Of a stretch of 64,000 nt of DNA, positions 34,655 to 44,279 are shown piece by piece. The stretch is taken from positions 2,480,001 through 2,544,000 of the forward strand of contig NZ_CP116615.1 in the NCBI RefSeq assembly GCF_024832785.1, in the 5' to 3' direction. The position numbers and the translations under genes are program-made. How positions within the stretch are numbered: the first letter of the stretch is position 1; each line of letters opens with the position of its first letter. This DNA is from Fontisphaera persica. GTDB taxonomy: Bacteria > Verrucomicrobiota > Verrucomicrobiia > Limisphaerales > Fontisphaeraceae. Under the pieces are notes generated by a model. The model made no database searches. It was not told the origin of the DNA and was given only the letters and a program-made list of their open reading frames with translations.

Positions 34655-35479
34655 ATGCAGGACCAGGTCCAGGTAGTCGTGTCCGGCCCGTTTGACGACT
34701 TGCGCTCGCACCACGTGCGCCTGCTGCAGGAAGCCGCGCGCCGCGGCCCCGTGCGGGTGCTGTTGTGGGAAGATGCCGCCATTGAATGCGCCACCGGCAA
34801 GCCCCCTCAATTTCCGCTGGCGGAACGCCATTACTTTTTAAGCGCCATCCGCTACGTCCATTCCGTGGAGGTCATTCCGGCGGAGGCTGGCCTGCCAGCG
34901 TTGCCCCGGCCGGCCTCTAATCAGGCCACGGATTGGGTGTACCCCCAAGCGGAAGATTCCCCCGCGCGCCGGCAGTTCTGCGCACAGGCAGGCTGGCGTC
35001 CCGTGCCGCTTCCCCCGGAAGCCTTAAGTGGTTTTCCCGAGCCGGCGCCCGGCCCCATGCATCCGGAGAGGAAAAAAGTCATCGTCACCGGCTGTTATGA
35101 CTGGCTGCACTCCGGCCATGTGCGCTTTTTCGAGGAAGTGTCGGCGCTGGGCGACCTGTATGTGGCGGTGGGCAATGACGCCAACGTGCGCCATCTCAAG
35201 GGCGCAGGCCATCCCCTGCTCTGCCAGGCCGAACGTCTTTATATGGTGGGCAGCATCCGCTTCGTCACTCAAGCCCTGCTCACCACCGGCTGGGGCTGGC
35301 TGGATGCCGAGCCGGAAATCCGTCGCCTCCGCCCCGACCTTTACGCCGTGAATGAAGACGGCGACAAACCGGAAAAGCGCGCCTTTTGCGAGGCCAACGG
35401 CATCCAGTATGTGGTGCTGAAACGGGTGCCCGCCCCCGGTTTGCCGCCCCGCTCCAGCACCGCCTTGCGCGGTTTTTAA
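34655..35479 (+). CDS. Tandem nucleotidyltransferase-like (cytidylyltransferase-type) protein
   Basis: A 274-residue protein with two copies of the cytidylyltransferase fold. The C-terminal copy is complete in the motif HSGH (GCYDWLHSGHVRFFEEVSALG), with GDLYVAVGND and R-P-D-L-Y-A-V-N-E-D-G, and ends with R-S-S-T-A-L-R, near the usual R-x-S-T-T. The N-terminal copy (VVSGPFDDLRSHHVRLLQEA) has a degenerate motif (S-H-H). CTP-dependent activation of a sugar phosphate or polyol phosphate is inferred; substrate unknown. It starts four bases after the kinase-like gene. Confidence 0.7.
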   Translation: MQDQVQVVVSGPFDDLRSHHVRLLQEAARRGPVRVLLWEDAAIECATGKPPQFPLAERHYFLSAIRYVHSVEVIPAEAGLPALPRPASNQATDWVYPQAEDSPARRQFCAQAGWRPVPLPPEALSGFPEPAPGPMHPERKKVIVTGCYDWLHSGHVRFFEEVSALGDLYVAVGNDANVRHLKGAGHPLLCQAERLYMVGSIRFVTQALLTTGWGWLDAEPEIRRLRPDLYAVNEDGDKPEKRAFCEANGIQYVVLKRVPAPGLPPRSSTALRGF

Positions 35480-35502
35480 CCGGCCGCCCGGCCTTTCCCG
35501 GC

Positions 35503-36858
35503 ATGTCTGCCGCCTCCCCAGAAACGCCACGCCTGCCGCCGGGCTTCCGCAACGCCTACTGGTTTGCTTGGTTCAATGCGCTCTCGTTTCAAATCGTCCT
35601 CAGCAGCCCCATGGTGCTTTACGCTAAAAGCCTGGGCGCCAGCGCCACCGTCCTCGGCGTGGTCGTGAGCATGATGCCGCTGCTGGTCATTTTCCAAATC
35701 CCCGCCGCCCAATACATCCCCCGCCTTGGCTTCCGGCGCTTTGTCTATGCGGGCTGGGGCATTCGCGTGGCCTTTATTTTCGGCATGGCGGCCGTGCCAC
35801 TGCTGGGGGCGTTTCTGGACCACGGTACCCAGTTGGCGCTGCTGTTATTCCTCCTTTTCGGTTTCAACCTCTCCCGGGGCATCTCCAGTTGCGCCTGGCT
35901 GCCCTGGATCACCAGCCTCGTGCCGGAGGCCATCCGCGGCCGCTACCTCGCCCGCGACGCTGCCGTCGTCAACCTGGGCAGCATCATGGTATTTCTGCTG
36001 GCCGCCCTCTTCCTGGGCAGCGAGCCCCGCCCCTACCAGTTCAGTTTGCTCTTTGCTTTCAGCGCCGTGGCCGGCGCCGCCAGTTTGAGTTTCCTCAAGC
36101 GCATCCCCGATGTGCCCGTCCCCCAGGAACCCGCCGGCAGCACCGGCGAAGTGCCTTGGGGCGCCATCCTGCGCCACGCGCCTTTTCAAAGAATCCTTGC
36201 CACTGTCATGCTCTGGGCCGTGGTCTATGGGGGCATGCAGGCGTTTCCCGTGGCTTATTTGAAAACCGAAGCCGCCCTCTCCGAAGGCCGCATTCTCCTG
36301 CTCTCCGCCACCCTCTATCTGGGCGGCATGGGCAGTCTCTGGCTGTTTGGCTCCCGCCTCGATGCCGCCGGCAGCAAACCCGTTCTGGCGCTGGCCTTTG
36401 GTGTTTTCGTGTTGATTTTGGGCGGCTGGTGGCTCATGGCCGGCCGGGCCTTGCCGGCTTCCACCGCCCTCATCATGGCCCTCCTGGGCAGCATGGGTCT
36501 GTTTGCCGCCTCCGCCAACATGGCCTTCACCCGCCTGGCCATGGCCTCGGTGCCCGTCATGGGACGCAACCATTTCTTTGCCCTGTTCTCCGTGGCCTGG
36601 AACGTCACCCAGGGCGTCGCCCCCATCCTCTGGGGCATGATGATTGACGCCATTGGCGAGTTTCGCGCGCGCAGCCTCGGCGTGGAATGGAATCGCTACA
36701 GCCTCTTCTTTGCCGCCGCCGCGCTGGTGACCCTCGCCGCGTTGATGAGCACCCGCCGTTTAATGGAGCCTAAAGCCGCCAGTTTCGAGGAGCTCTTGCG
36801 CGACCTCCTCCTCCGCGCCCCCCTTAAATTCTGGTTCCGCCTCTGGCCGCGGGGCTGA
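35503..36858 (+). CDS. MFS transporter
   Basis: A 451-residue protein with about 12 membrane segments in MFS order. The first begins FRNAYWFAWFNALSFQIVLSSPMV; a cytoplasmic loop motif G-F-R-R-F-V-Y follows, and the second half repeats the pattern. A cytoplasmic C-terminal tail of about 60 residues ends F-R-L-W-P-R-G. Substrate unknown. It lies 23 bp after the nucleotidyltransferase gene; export or uptake of a sugar related to that pathway is inferred. The ATG at 35503 begins the transporter. Confidence 0.75.
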   Translation: MSAASPETPRLPPGFRNAYWFAWFNALSFQIVLSSPMVLYAKSLGASATVLGVVVSMMPLLVIFQIPAAQYIPRLGFRRFVYAGWGIRVAFIFGMAAVPLLGAFLDHGTQLALLLFLLFGFNLSRGISSCAWLPWITSLVPEAIRGRYLARDAAVVNLGSIMVFLLAALFLGSEPRPYQFSLLFAFSAVAGAASLSFLKRIPDVPVPQEPAGSTGEVPWGAILRHAPFQRILATVMLWAVVYGGMQAFPVAYLKTEAALSEGRILLLSATLYLGGMGSLWLFGSRLDAAGSKPVLALAFGVFVLILGGWWLMAGRALPASTALIMALLGSMGLFAASANMAFTRLAMASVPVMGRNHFFALFSVAWNVTQGVAPILWGMMIDAIGEFRARSLGVEWNRYSLFFAAAALVTLAALMSTRRLMEPKAASFEELLRDLLLRAPLKFWFRLWPRG

Positions 36859-36920
36859 ACACTTCCCCTGCCTGCCGCTTTCGCTCGCCAGTGCGGCGTT
36901 CGCATGTTACTCTTTAAGGC

Positions 36921-38243
36921 ATGATGACTGCTCTGCGACTCTACACGGCATGGATTTGCTGTTGCTGCGCCGCAGGCCTGATGCCACGCCTTGCCGCCGC
37001 CGACACGGCCCAACCCGCCGCCGCCGCCCGGCTGATTCCTTCCGCCGAGCCAGGCTGGCCCCAATGGCGCGGCCCCTACCGGGATGGCATCGCGCGTGAA
37101 GTCAACCTGCTCAAACAATGGCCGGAAGGCGGCCCCAAGGTTTTATGGGAAATCCAATACCTGGGCCGGGGCTATTCCGCCCCCGTCATCGCCCGCGATA
37201 CCCTCTTCATCACCGGCGATGTCGGCGAGCATCTGGTCATTTATGCCCTGGACCTGCAAGGCAAACTCCGCTGGCAAACCACCAATGGCGCCGCCTGGAA
37301 GGACCCCTATCCCGGCGCCAGAGCCTCGGTGGCCTTTGACCACCACCGCCTCTACCACCTCAACGCCCACGGACGCTTGGTCTGCCTCGACGCCAACGAC
37401 GGCCGCGAGTTATGGGTGGTGGACATCCTGGAACGTTTCCAGGCCCGCAACATCACCTGGGCCTTGAGCGAGTGTCTCCTGGTGGATGAAAAGCATGTGT
37501 ACCTCACCGCCGGCGGCGACACCGCCTTGATGGCCGCTCTCGACAAACAAACAGGCGCAACCCGCTGGGCCAGTCCGCCCCTGCGCCTGGCCGAGCCGCC
37601 CCATGCCGCCGACCGCGCCAGTTATGCCTCCCCCATCCTCTTTGAATGGGCCGGCCGCCGCCACCTCGTGAATTGTTCGCAGACCCACGCTTTCGGGGTG
37701 GACGCCGCCACCGGCGCCCTCTTGTGGACCCACCCCATGCCCACCACCTACAAAGTCCTGGCTTCCACCCCCGTCCTGGTCGGCAACGCCGTCTTCGTCA
37801 CCGGCCCGGACAGCCCCGGCGGCACCCTGCTCCAAATCCAGGACTCCGGCAGCCAGGTCACCGCCTCGCCCAAGTGGATTTCCAAGCTCGACACCTGCCA
37901 CGGCGGAGTGATTCACGTCAACGGCCTGCTCGTCGGTTCATGGTATCGCGGCCGCCGGGGCTGGGCGTGTCTGGATGCCCACACCGGCGAGTTGCTCCAC
38001 CAAACCAACGCCCTGGCCAAAGGCAGTCAGATTTATGCCAACGACCGCTTCTACTGGCTCACCGAGGACGGCCTTATGACCCTCGTGCAGGCTGACCGCC
38101 AAAAATTCACCTTTCACGGGCAGTTTCGCTTCGTTGAGAAACACAAAAATGATGTTTGGGCGCATCCTGTCCTGCTTCAGGGCCGCCTATATCTGCGCTA
38201 CCATGAGCGCCTGGTTTGTTATGACGTGCGCCAGCCGGACTAA
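36921..38243 (+). CDS. Secreted PQQ-type beta-propeller protein
   Basis: A 440-residue exported protein: hydrophobic signal region (A-W-I-C-C-C-C-A-A-G), then WPQWRGPYRDGIARE, the usual entry to PQQ/BamB-like propellers in Planctomycetes and Verrucomicrobia. Repeats of the type A-L-D-x-x-x-G-x-L-R-W, L-D-A-N-D-G-R-E-L-W and L-D-A-H-T-G-E-L-L are the propeller blades. No catalytic motif of PQQ dehydrogenases is evident, so a binding or scaffolding role is more likely. Not obviously linked to its neighbours. Confidence 0.75.
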   Translation: MMTALRLYTAWICCCCAAGLMPRLAAADTAQPAAAARLIPSAEPGWPQWRGPYRDGIAREVNLLKQWPEGGPKVLWEIQYLGRGYSAPVIARDTLFITGDVGEHLVIYALDLQGKLRWQTTNGAAWKDPYPGARASVAFDHHRLYHLNAHGRLVCLDANDGRELWVVDILERFQARNITWALSECLLVDEKHVYLTAGGDTALMAALDKQTGATRWASPPLRLAEPPHAADRASYASPILFEWAGRRHLVNCSQTHAFGVDAATGALLWTHPMPTTYKVLASTPVLVGNAVFVTGPDSPGGTLLQIQDSGSQVTASPKWISKLDTCHGGVIHVNGLLVGSWYRGRRGWACLDAHTGELLHQTNALAKGSQIYANDRFYWLTEDGLMTLVQADRQKFTFHGQFRFVEKHKNDVWAHPVLLQGRLYLRYHERLVCYDVRQPD

Positions 38244-38288
38244 TCCGCCACCGCCGCCTGCCCCCCCGCGTCCGGGCGCGGAAATTTT

Positions 38289-38387
38289 ATGAAAAATTTT
38301 TGTGGATATTTGGGAGAAGTTTGGTACATTCCCTCGCTCTTGCAGGGCCAGGCCGGTTGCCTGGCAACCGTCAAGCAAGAGACATAA
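38289..38387 (+). other. Leader region with alternative hairpins upstream of the DksA-like gene
   Basis: Within the 171-bp gap is an outer stem CTCTTGC (38337-38343)/GCAAGAG (38375-38381) enclosing GCCAGGC-cggtt-GCCTGGC (38347-38365). The same bases can instead form the palindrome CGGTTGCCTGGCAACCG (38354-38370). A 32-codon open frame from ATG at 38289 to TAA at 38385 spans the structure. An attenuator, an operator or chance are all possible. Confidence 0.4.
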
Positions 38388-38414
38388 AACGCTATTGGCT
38401 TGAGGATTGGTACC

Positions 38415-39107
38415 GTGACCGCAAAGAAAAAAACGGCTGAAAAAAAAGCCCCCGGCAAAACCGTGAGCAAGGCCGCCGATAAAAAGGCGCCGCCCGCAAA
38501 AACGGCGTCTCCGGCCAGGCCGGCGGCTGCGGCGCCCAAAACCAGCGGGCCGAACAAATCCAGCGCTCCGCCCAAACGCGTGGCGGCCACTGCCGCGGCC
38601 ATCCTGGGTCGCCCCTTGACCAAGCAAGGCCCCGTCGTGCCCGTCAAAATCAAGCCGGAATGGCAGAAATACTACGATATTTTGATGGACTTGCGCGACC
38701 GTCTGCAACAGCAGATGAACGGTCTCGCCAAAGATTCCGCCGAACAACTGCCCGGTTACAGCCTCCACATGGCCGATACCGGAACCGACAATTTTGACCG
38801 CGATTTTGCGCTGAGCCTTCTCTCCAGCGACCAGGACGCCATTTACGAAATCGAAGAGGCGCTCAAGCGCATCGAACGCGGCACCTATGGCGTCTGCGAG
38901 CTCACGGGCAAGCCCATCCCCAAGGCCCGGCTGGACGCCATCCCCTGGACCCGCTTCACCGTCGAGGCCCAAATCCAACTGGAACGCGAAGGCCAGTTGC
39001 GCCAGCGCCGCCTCGGCGCCCTGGGCACGGTGGACACCGTCGGCGCCGTGGAAGTCGAAGACACGGAGGCCGAGGAGGAGGAACGCCCTGTTAAAGAACG
39101 CGAATAA
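38415..39107 (+). CDS. DksA/TraR-like protein with degraded zinc finger
   Basis: A 230-residue protein. The first 90 residues are Lys/Ala/Pro-rich; the rest is DksA-like: [54 protein letters not shown]-x-R. DksA binds RNA polymerase through the secondary channel and tunes rRNA transcription. Of the four zinc-finger cysteines only the first remains (CELT for C-x2-C, and T-V-E-A for C-x-x-C). The start is GTG at 38415, with GAGGA 8 bases upstream; the TTG at 38400 lacks support. It is the first of three genes with rpmG and rpsR. Confidence 0.8.
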   Translation: MTAKKKTAEKKAPGKTVSKAADKKAPPAKTASPARPAAAAPKTSGPNKSSAPPKRVAATAAAILGRPLTKQGPVVPVKIKPEWQKYYDILMDLRDRLQQQMNGLAKDSAEQLPGYSLHMADTGTDNFDRDFALSLLSSDQDAIYEIEEALKRIERGTYGVCELTGKPIPKARLDAIPWTRFTVEAQIQLEREGQLRQRRLGALGTVDTVGAVEVEDTEAEEEERPVKERE

Positions 39108-39115
39108 TTTTTCCT

Positions 39116-39283
39116 ATGCCACGAGAAATCGTCACCTTGGAATGCACGGAAGCCCGCAAGGAAGGCAAGCCGCCTTCCCGGTACATCACCACCCGCAACA
39201 AAAAGTTGCAAACCGAAAAGCTGGAGCTCAAAAAGTACAATCCCCATCTCCGGCGGCACACGGTGCATCGCGAAATCAAGTAA
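39116..39283 (+). CDS. rpmG: Ribosomal protein L33
   Basis: A 55-residue bL33: [14 protein letters not shown], then [20 protein letters not shown] and [10 protein letters not shown]. Only one cysteine remains, so it is the zinc-free type. It starts nine bases after the DksA-like stop and ends six bases before rpsR. No Shine-Dalgarno is visible before ATG (TTCCT). Confidence 0.93.
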   Translation: MPREIVTLECTEARKEGKPPSRYITTRNKKLQTEKLELKKYNPHLRRHTVHREIK

Positions 39284-39289
39284 CGACTT

Positions 39290-39544
39290 ATGCCTCGTAA
39301 AACCCACACTGACCGCAAAGAACGCGCTCACCCCTCCCGGATGGCGCCCCGCACCCCGCGGCCCAAGCCCAAGATTGACTTTACGGTGGACGCCCTGGAC
39401 TACCGCAACACGGCCTTGTTGCGCAATTTCGTCACCGAACAGGGCCGCATTCTGCCGCGCAAATACACCAACCTGCCGGCTCACTATCAGCGCCGCCTGA
39501 CCCGGATGATTAAACGCGCCCGGGCCATGCTCCTCATGCGCTGA
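39290..39544 (+). CDS. rpsR: Ribosomal protein S18
   Basis: An 84-residue bS18 with the family core DALDYRNTALLRNFVTEQG, then R-I-L-P-R-K-Y-T-N-L-P-A-H-Y-Q-R-R-L-T-R. The N-terminal basic extension of about 25 residues is longer than average. S18 binds S6 and 16S rRNA in the platform. Last gene of the operon, followed by a strong terminator. Confidence 0.95.
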   Translation: MPRKTHTDRKERAHPSRMAPRTPRPKPKIDFTVDALDYRNTALLRNFVTEQGRILPRKYTNLPAHYQRRLTRMIKRARAMLLMR

Positions 39545-39567
39545 CGGCTTCCTCCTCTTCCCGGCCC

Positions 39568-39605
39568 AACCGGCGGTGGTTTCACCGCCGGTTGACCTTT
39601 TTGCC
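39568..39605 (+). terminator. Rho-independent terminator after rpsR
   Basis: An 11-bp perfect stem AACCGGCGGTG/CACCGCCGGTT (39568-39578 with 39583-39593) with loop GTTT is followed by GACC and then five T. It lies 23 bp after the rpsR stop. Confidence 0.88.
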
Positions 39606-39678
39606 TGCGCCTCCTGCCTTCCCTCCCCTGCCGCTGGTGGTAAGGTGAGCCGCTGCTCTTTGCTCCGCCTCTCTTGGC

Positions 39679-40038
39679 CTATATCAGGCGGCCTTCGGTG
39701 AGGCGTTTGGCCTTGTGCCGCACCGCTTCCTTGTGTTTCCGCGCCTTGGCCTTGCTGTGGCGTTCCCGGATTTGCTGCTCCAGTTTCTTCACCACCTTGT
39801 CAATGGCCACGTACATGTCGAAGTCGGTGTGCTCCGCAAACAAATCCGGCCCGCGCACACCCAGGCGCATGTTGCAGGTGAACTGTCGTTCCGGCGCGCG
39901 AGTCTCGTTATGCTCCAGCGTCACTCGCACGTCCACCGCCCTCCGGTGCAATTTCTCCAGCTTTTGCACCCGCTTGATGATGTGGTTCTCAATCGCTTCG
40001 GTGAGGGAGAGATTGTGCGTCGAGAGAACTAATTTCAT
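39679..40038 (-). CDS. hpf: Ribosome hibernation promoting factor
   Basis: A 119-residue short-type HPF/RaiA: MKLVLSTHNLSLTEAIENH, then I-x-K-R-V-Q-K-L-E-K-L, TLEHNETRAPERQFTCNMRL and DMYVAIDKVVKKLEQQIRERH. The basic tail (SKAKARKHKE) follows. It binds the 30S decoding centre in stationary phase. ATG at 40038 is the family start; the ten upstream residues in frame are not conserved. Divergent from metY. Confidence 0.92.
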   Translation of the reverse strand: MKLVLSTHNLSLTEAIENHIIKRVQKLEKLHRRAVDVRVTLEHNETRAPERQFTCNMRLGVRGPDLFAEHTDFDMYVAIDKVVKKLEQQIRERHSKAKARKHKEAVRHKAKRLTEGRLI

Positions 40039-40209
40039 ACACTGCAAACATGCCTCATCCACGGCCAAAAATCCAGCGCCGTCACACCGATTTTCCCACT
40101 TTTTTCGCCCCGCGCCCCACCGTCGCCCCCGCGGTACAACCGGGGCCGGTGCGCCGTAAGCCCAAAAAAGATTTGCGCCCCGCCCGCGAGATGTTCAGAT
40201 TTTGGCCCG

Positions 40210-41502
<1,293 letters not shown>

Positions 41503-41519
41503 GCGCCGCGGGAAGCTGA

Positions 41520-43172
41520 TTATTGCGCTGATTTTTTGCCCCTGGCCGCGGGGGCGGCGCCGGGCGGGGGCAGGCCGGCCTGCTCCCGAAATTGCGCCTC
41601 CAGCCGCTGCCACAGCGCGTTCATCTCCGCCACTCGCGCGGGCTGCTCTGCGGCCCGGTTGCGACTCTCGCCCCGGTCCACGCTCAAGTCATACAGCTCC
41701 CACGGCCCCTGCGCCCCGGCCGCCACCAGTTTCCAATCGCCCACCCGCAACGCACGATTGCCCTGGTGATGGAAAAACAAATACTCCCGGGCCAGCGGCA
41801 CGTCGCGGGCAAAAGTGGGCGCCAGACTCCGGCCGGGCAACGGCGGAGCAACCTTTCCCTCCCACTCGGCAGTAAAACGAATGCCTGCCAATTCCAACAT
41901 CGTCGGCAGCAAATCAATAAAATGCCCCGGCGCGCGCCGCACCCCTCCGCCTTCCTTGATTCCTGCCGGCCAATGCACAATCAACGGCGAGCTGATGCCG
42001 CCCTCATGCACCCAGAACTTGTGCAGGCGAAAAGGCGCGTTGGCCGCGCTGGCCCAGCCGGGCCCCAGACATAAAAAAGTCCGCGCCGAACCGGCAGGCG
42101 CCTGCGGGTCATGCCTGTCCCCGCGAATGATTTGCTCTGCGCTCGCCCCGTTGTCCGACACAAAAAAGGTGACCGTGTTCTGCGCCTGCCCCATTGCCCG
42201 AACCTGCGCCAGCACCCGCCCGATTTCCTGGTCCATCCGGTCCACCATCGCCGCATGGACCGCCATCTTTTGGGCCTGAAATATTTTCTGCTCCACCGTC
42301 AGGGCATGCCACGGAACCGCCCGCCCGCATTCCCCCGCCCCGATGCGCCCCTGCAACTCAGCCTCGGCCAGACTCCACGGCGCAAAATAATGCGGCTCCA
42401 GCTCGGGCAGCGCGTGATTCACCAGCCCCATGCCCAAGGTCCGCTGCCAGCGCTGCTGCCGCACCACGTCCCACCCCGCCAGATACCGGCCCTCATACTT
42501 CGCAATGTCCTGCGGCAACGCCTGCAGCGGAAAATGCGGAGCCAGAAACGCCAGATACAGGAAAAACGGCTTCTCCCGATGCTGCTGCTGATGCTCCCGC
42601 AGAAACCGTATGGCGTAATCCGCTATGGCCATCGTGGAATAATAACCGGCATTCGTGGCCACCGGCGGCAGCGGTTGATCATCCAACAGCGTGTTTTGCG
42701 GATAAAAGAAACGATCATGATCCTCCACCGAGTAGGAGCGATCAAAACCGCCATCCGCCAGCCGTTTGGGCGCGCCATTCACATGCCATTTGCCGCTGTG
42801 ATAGGAACGATAACCCGCCGTCTTGAGAAAATGTGGCGCCAGCCGCGCCCACGCCGGCAACCGCCCCTGCGGCGGGTCCATGCGCACCTGCTGCGCATAG
42901 TACCCCGTCAACAGGCAGGCCCGCGACGGCCAGCAACGCGCCGTGGAATAAAATTGCGTGTACCGCAACCCTCCGCGCGCCAGCGCATCCAGGTTCGGCG
43001 TGGCAATCTCCCCCCCGTAACACCCCACATCCGAAAACCCAAGGTCATCCGCCACAATGACAAGAAAATTTGGCGGGCGCTGCGCGGCCCAAACCGGCAA
43101 CCAGCCCAGCACCAAAACCACCCCCAGCCCAAACCATCGGCGGCACACCCGCCGGAGCTTACCATTTCTCAT
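41520..43172 (-). CDS. Secreted sulfatase
   Basis: A 550-residue alkaline-phosphatase-superfamily sulfatase with a signal peptide (VVLVLGWLPVWAA). NFLVIVADDLGFSDVGCYGG supplies metal ligands (two Asp at 42-43) and C80-W-P-S-R84 is the C-x-P-S-R site whose Cys is converted to formylglycine. The end matches family C-terminal domains (YLFFHHQGNRALRVGDWKL). Likely removes sulfate from polysaccharides in the periplasm. The activating enzyme is not in the window. The ATG at 43172 overlaps the nitroreductase 3' end by 14 bp, so the two are probably coupled. Confidence 0.9.
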   Translation of the reverse strand: MRNGKLRRVCRRWFGLGVVLVLGWLPVWAAQRPPNFLVIVADDLGFSDVGCYGGEIATPNLDALARGGLRYTQFYSTARCWPSRACLLTGYYAQQVRMDPPQGRLPAWARLAPHFLKTAGYRSYHSGKWHVNGAPKRLADGGFDRSYSVEDHDRFFYPQNTLLDDQPLPPVATNAGYYSTMAIADYAIRFLREHQQQHREKPFFLYLAFLAPHFPLQALPQDIAKYEGRYLAGWDVVRQQRWQRTLGMGLVNHALPELEPHYFAPWSLAEAELQGRIGAGECGRAVPWHALTVEQKIFQAQKMAVHAAMVDRMDQEIGRVLAQVRAMGQAQNTVTFFVSDNGASAEQIIRGDRHDPQAPAGSARTFLCLGPGWASAANAPFRLHKFWVHEGGISSPLIVHWPAGIKEGGGVRRAPGHFIDLLPTMLELAGIRFTAEWEGKVAPPLPGRSLAPTFARDVPLAREYLFFHHQGNRALRVGDWKLVAAGAQGPWELYDLSVDRGESRNRAAEQPARVAEMNALWQRLEAQFREQAGLPPPGAAPAARGKKSAQ

Positions 43173-43683
43173 AGTGCACAGATTGCGCCTGATAACGTGA
43201 CCGCGGCTCTTTGAACTCCGCCGGATGCCCAATGGCAATGGCCGATACGGGCACAACCTGCTCCGGCAAACCCAGCACCGTGCGCACGTGGCGGATGCGA
43301 TTTTCCCGCGGATGCACCCCCAGCCAGCACGCCCCCAACCCCAGAACATGCGCCGCCAGCAACAGATTTTCGATGGCCGCGCTGCAGTCCTGCAACAGGT
43401 AACTCAATTGCCGGTCATGCGCCGCCTCAAGGTCCCCGCACACCACCACCCCCACCGCTGCCTCCGCCAGCATTTTCCCGTTGGGCAGCTCCTCGGTGAG
43501 CCGCTGCAACGTGGCCCGCTCGCGCACCACCACAAACCGCCACGGATCCTTCGCCACCGCGCTGGGCGCCGACATCGCGGCGTGCAACAGCGCCTCCACC
43601 ATCGCCGGCGCCACCGGCTCGGCCGTGTAGGCCCGGATGCTGCGCCGCCCAAAAATAAAGTCTAATCGCGCGTCCATAAACAA
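43159..43683 (-). CDS. Nitroreductase-family FMN protein
   Basis: A 174-residue single-domain nitroreductase: DFIFGRRSIRAYTAEPV (FMN-binding R-R-S-x-R), SAPSAVAKDPWRFVVV, and GACWLGVHPRENR near the C-terminus. These use NAD(P)H to reduce quinones, flavins or nitro groups; substrate unknown. ATG at 43683 or 43677. It overlaps the sulfatase start and follows nikR by only 4 bp, so the three may be one operon. Confidence 0.88.
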   Translation of the reverse strand: MFMDARLDFIFGRRSIRAYTAEPVAPAMVEALLHAAMSAPSAVAKDPWRFVVVRERATLQRLTEELPNGKMLAEAAVGVVVCGDLEAAHDRQLSYLLQDCSAAIENLLLAAHVLGLGACWLGVHPRENRIRHVRTVLGLPEQVVPVSAIAIGHPAEFKEPRSRYQAQSVHYEKW

Positions 43684-43687
43684 AGCC

Positions 43688-44116
43688 TCAAGCCGGCATG
43701 TCCTTGCCGGTGGTCGTGACCGTCAGTTTGCCATGTTTCAAACCTTTAATGGCCAGCAGCCGGTCCGAGATGCGCTGGATTTCCGCCACCTTGCCCCGCA
43801 CCACCAGCACCTCCAGACAATTGTGATGATCCAGATGCACGTGCAGGGTGGAGATGATGGAATGATGATGATCGTGTTGGAAATCCGTCAGGGCCTCCGT
43901 CAAATGCGGTTTGTGATGATCATAGACCAGCGTGATCGTGCCCGCGATCTCCCGCTCCGGCGACTCCTGCATCTGATCCACCAGCCGGTCCCGAATCATG
44001 TCCGCCACCGCCTGCGAACGATTGTCAAAACCCTTGGCCCGCACCCAGTCATCCAACTGCTTCAACAACTGCGGGGGAAGACTCACCGTGAAACGCGCCG
44101 CTAATTCTTTTTTCAT
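43688..44116 (-). CDS. nikR: NikR-type nickel-responsive regulator
   Basis: A 142-residue protein: N-terminal ribbon-helix-helix (ARFTVSLPPQLLKQLDDW-x-R) and C-terminal ACT-like domain with nickel ligands in STLHVHLDHHNCLEVLVVRG (H-x-H ... C). It represses nickel uptake genes in response to Ni(II). No nickel transporter or urease lies in the window, so its targets are elsewhere, or it controls the nitroreductase and sulfatase downstream. ATG at 44116 is used; the TTG at 44122 is a weaker alternative. Confidence 0.93.
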   Translation of the reverse strand: MKKELAARFTVSLPPQLLKQLDDWVRAKGFDNRSQAVADMIRDRLVDQMQESPEREIAGTITLVYDHHKPHLTEALTDFQHDHHHSIISTLHVHLDHHNCLEVLVVRGKVAEIQRISDRLLAIKGLKHGKLTVTTTGKDMPA

Positions 44117-44279
44117 AGGCAATTTCGCTATGACTCAGCATTTTGCCCAACGCCCAACATCGCGCAATCCAAAACCCGGCGTCCCTCGCCCCCTCCAAGC
44201 AACCCTGCGGCCAATCTTCTGCTGGCCAAGACCGCGCGCCGGGCGTATAATGTTTTTGAAAAATAACTGCGCTCAACCT

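Noticed and set aside
40039-40209. A SAM riboswitch ahead of metY.
   Set aside because: The gap has GC-rich repeats of G and C but I see no S-box core or SAM-II pseudoknot pattern.
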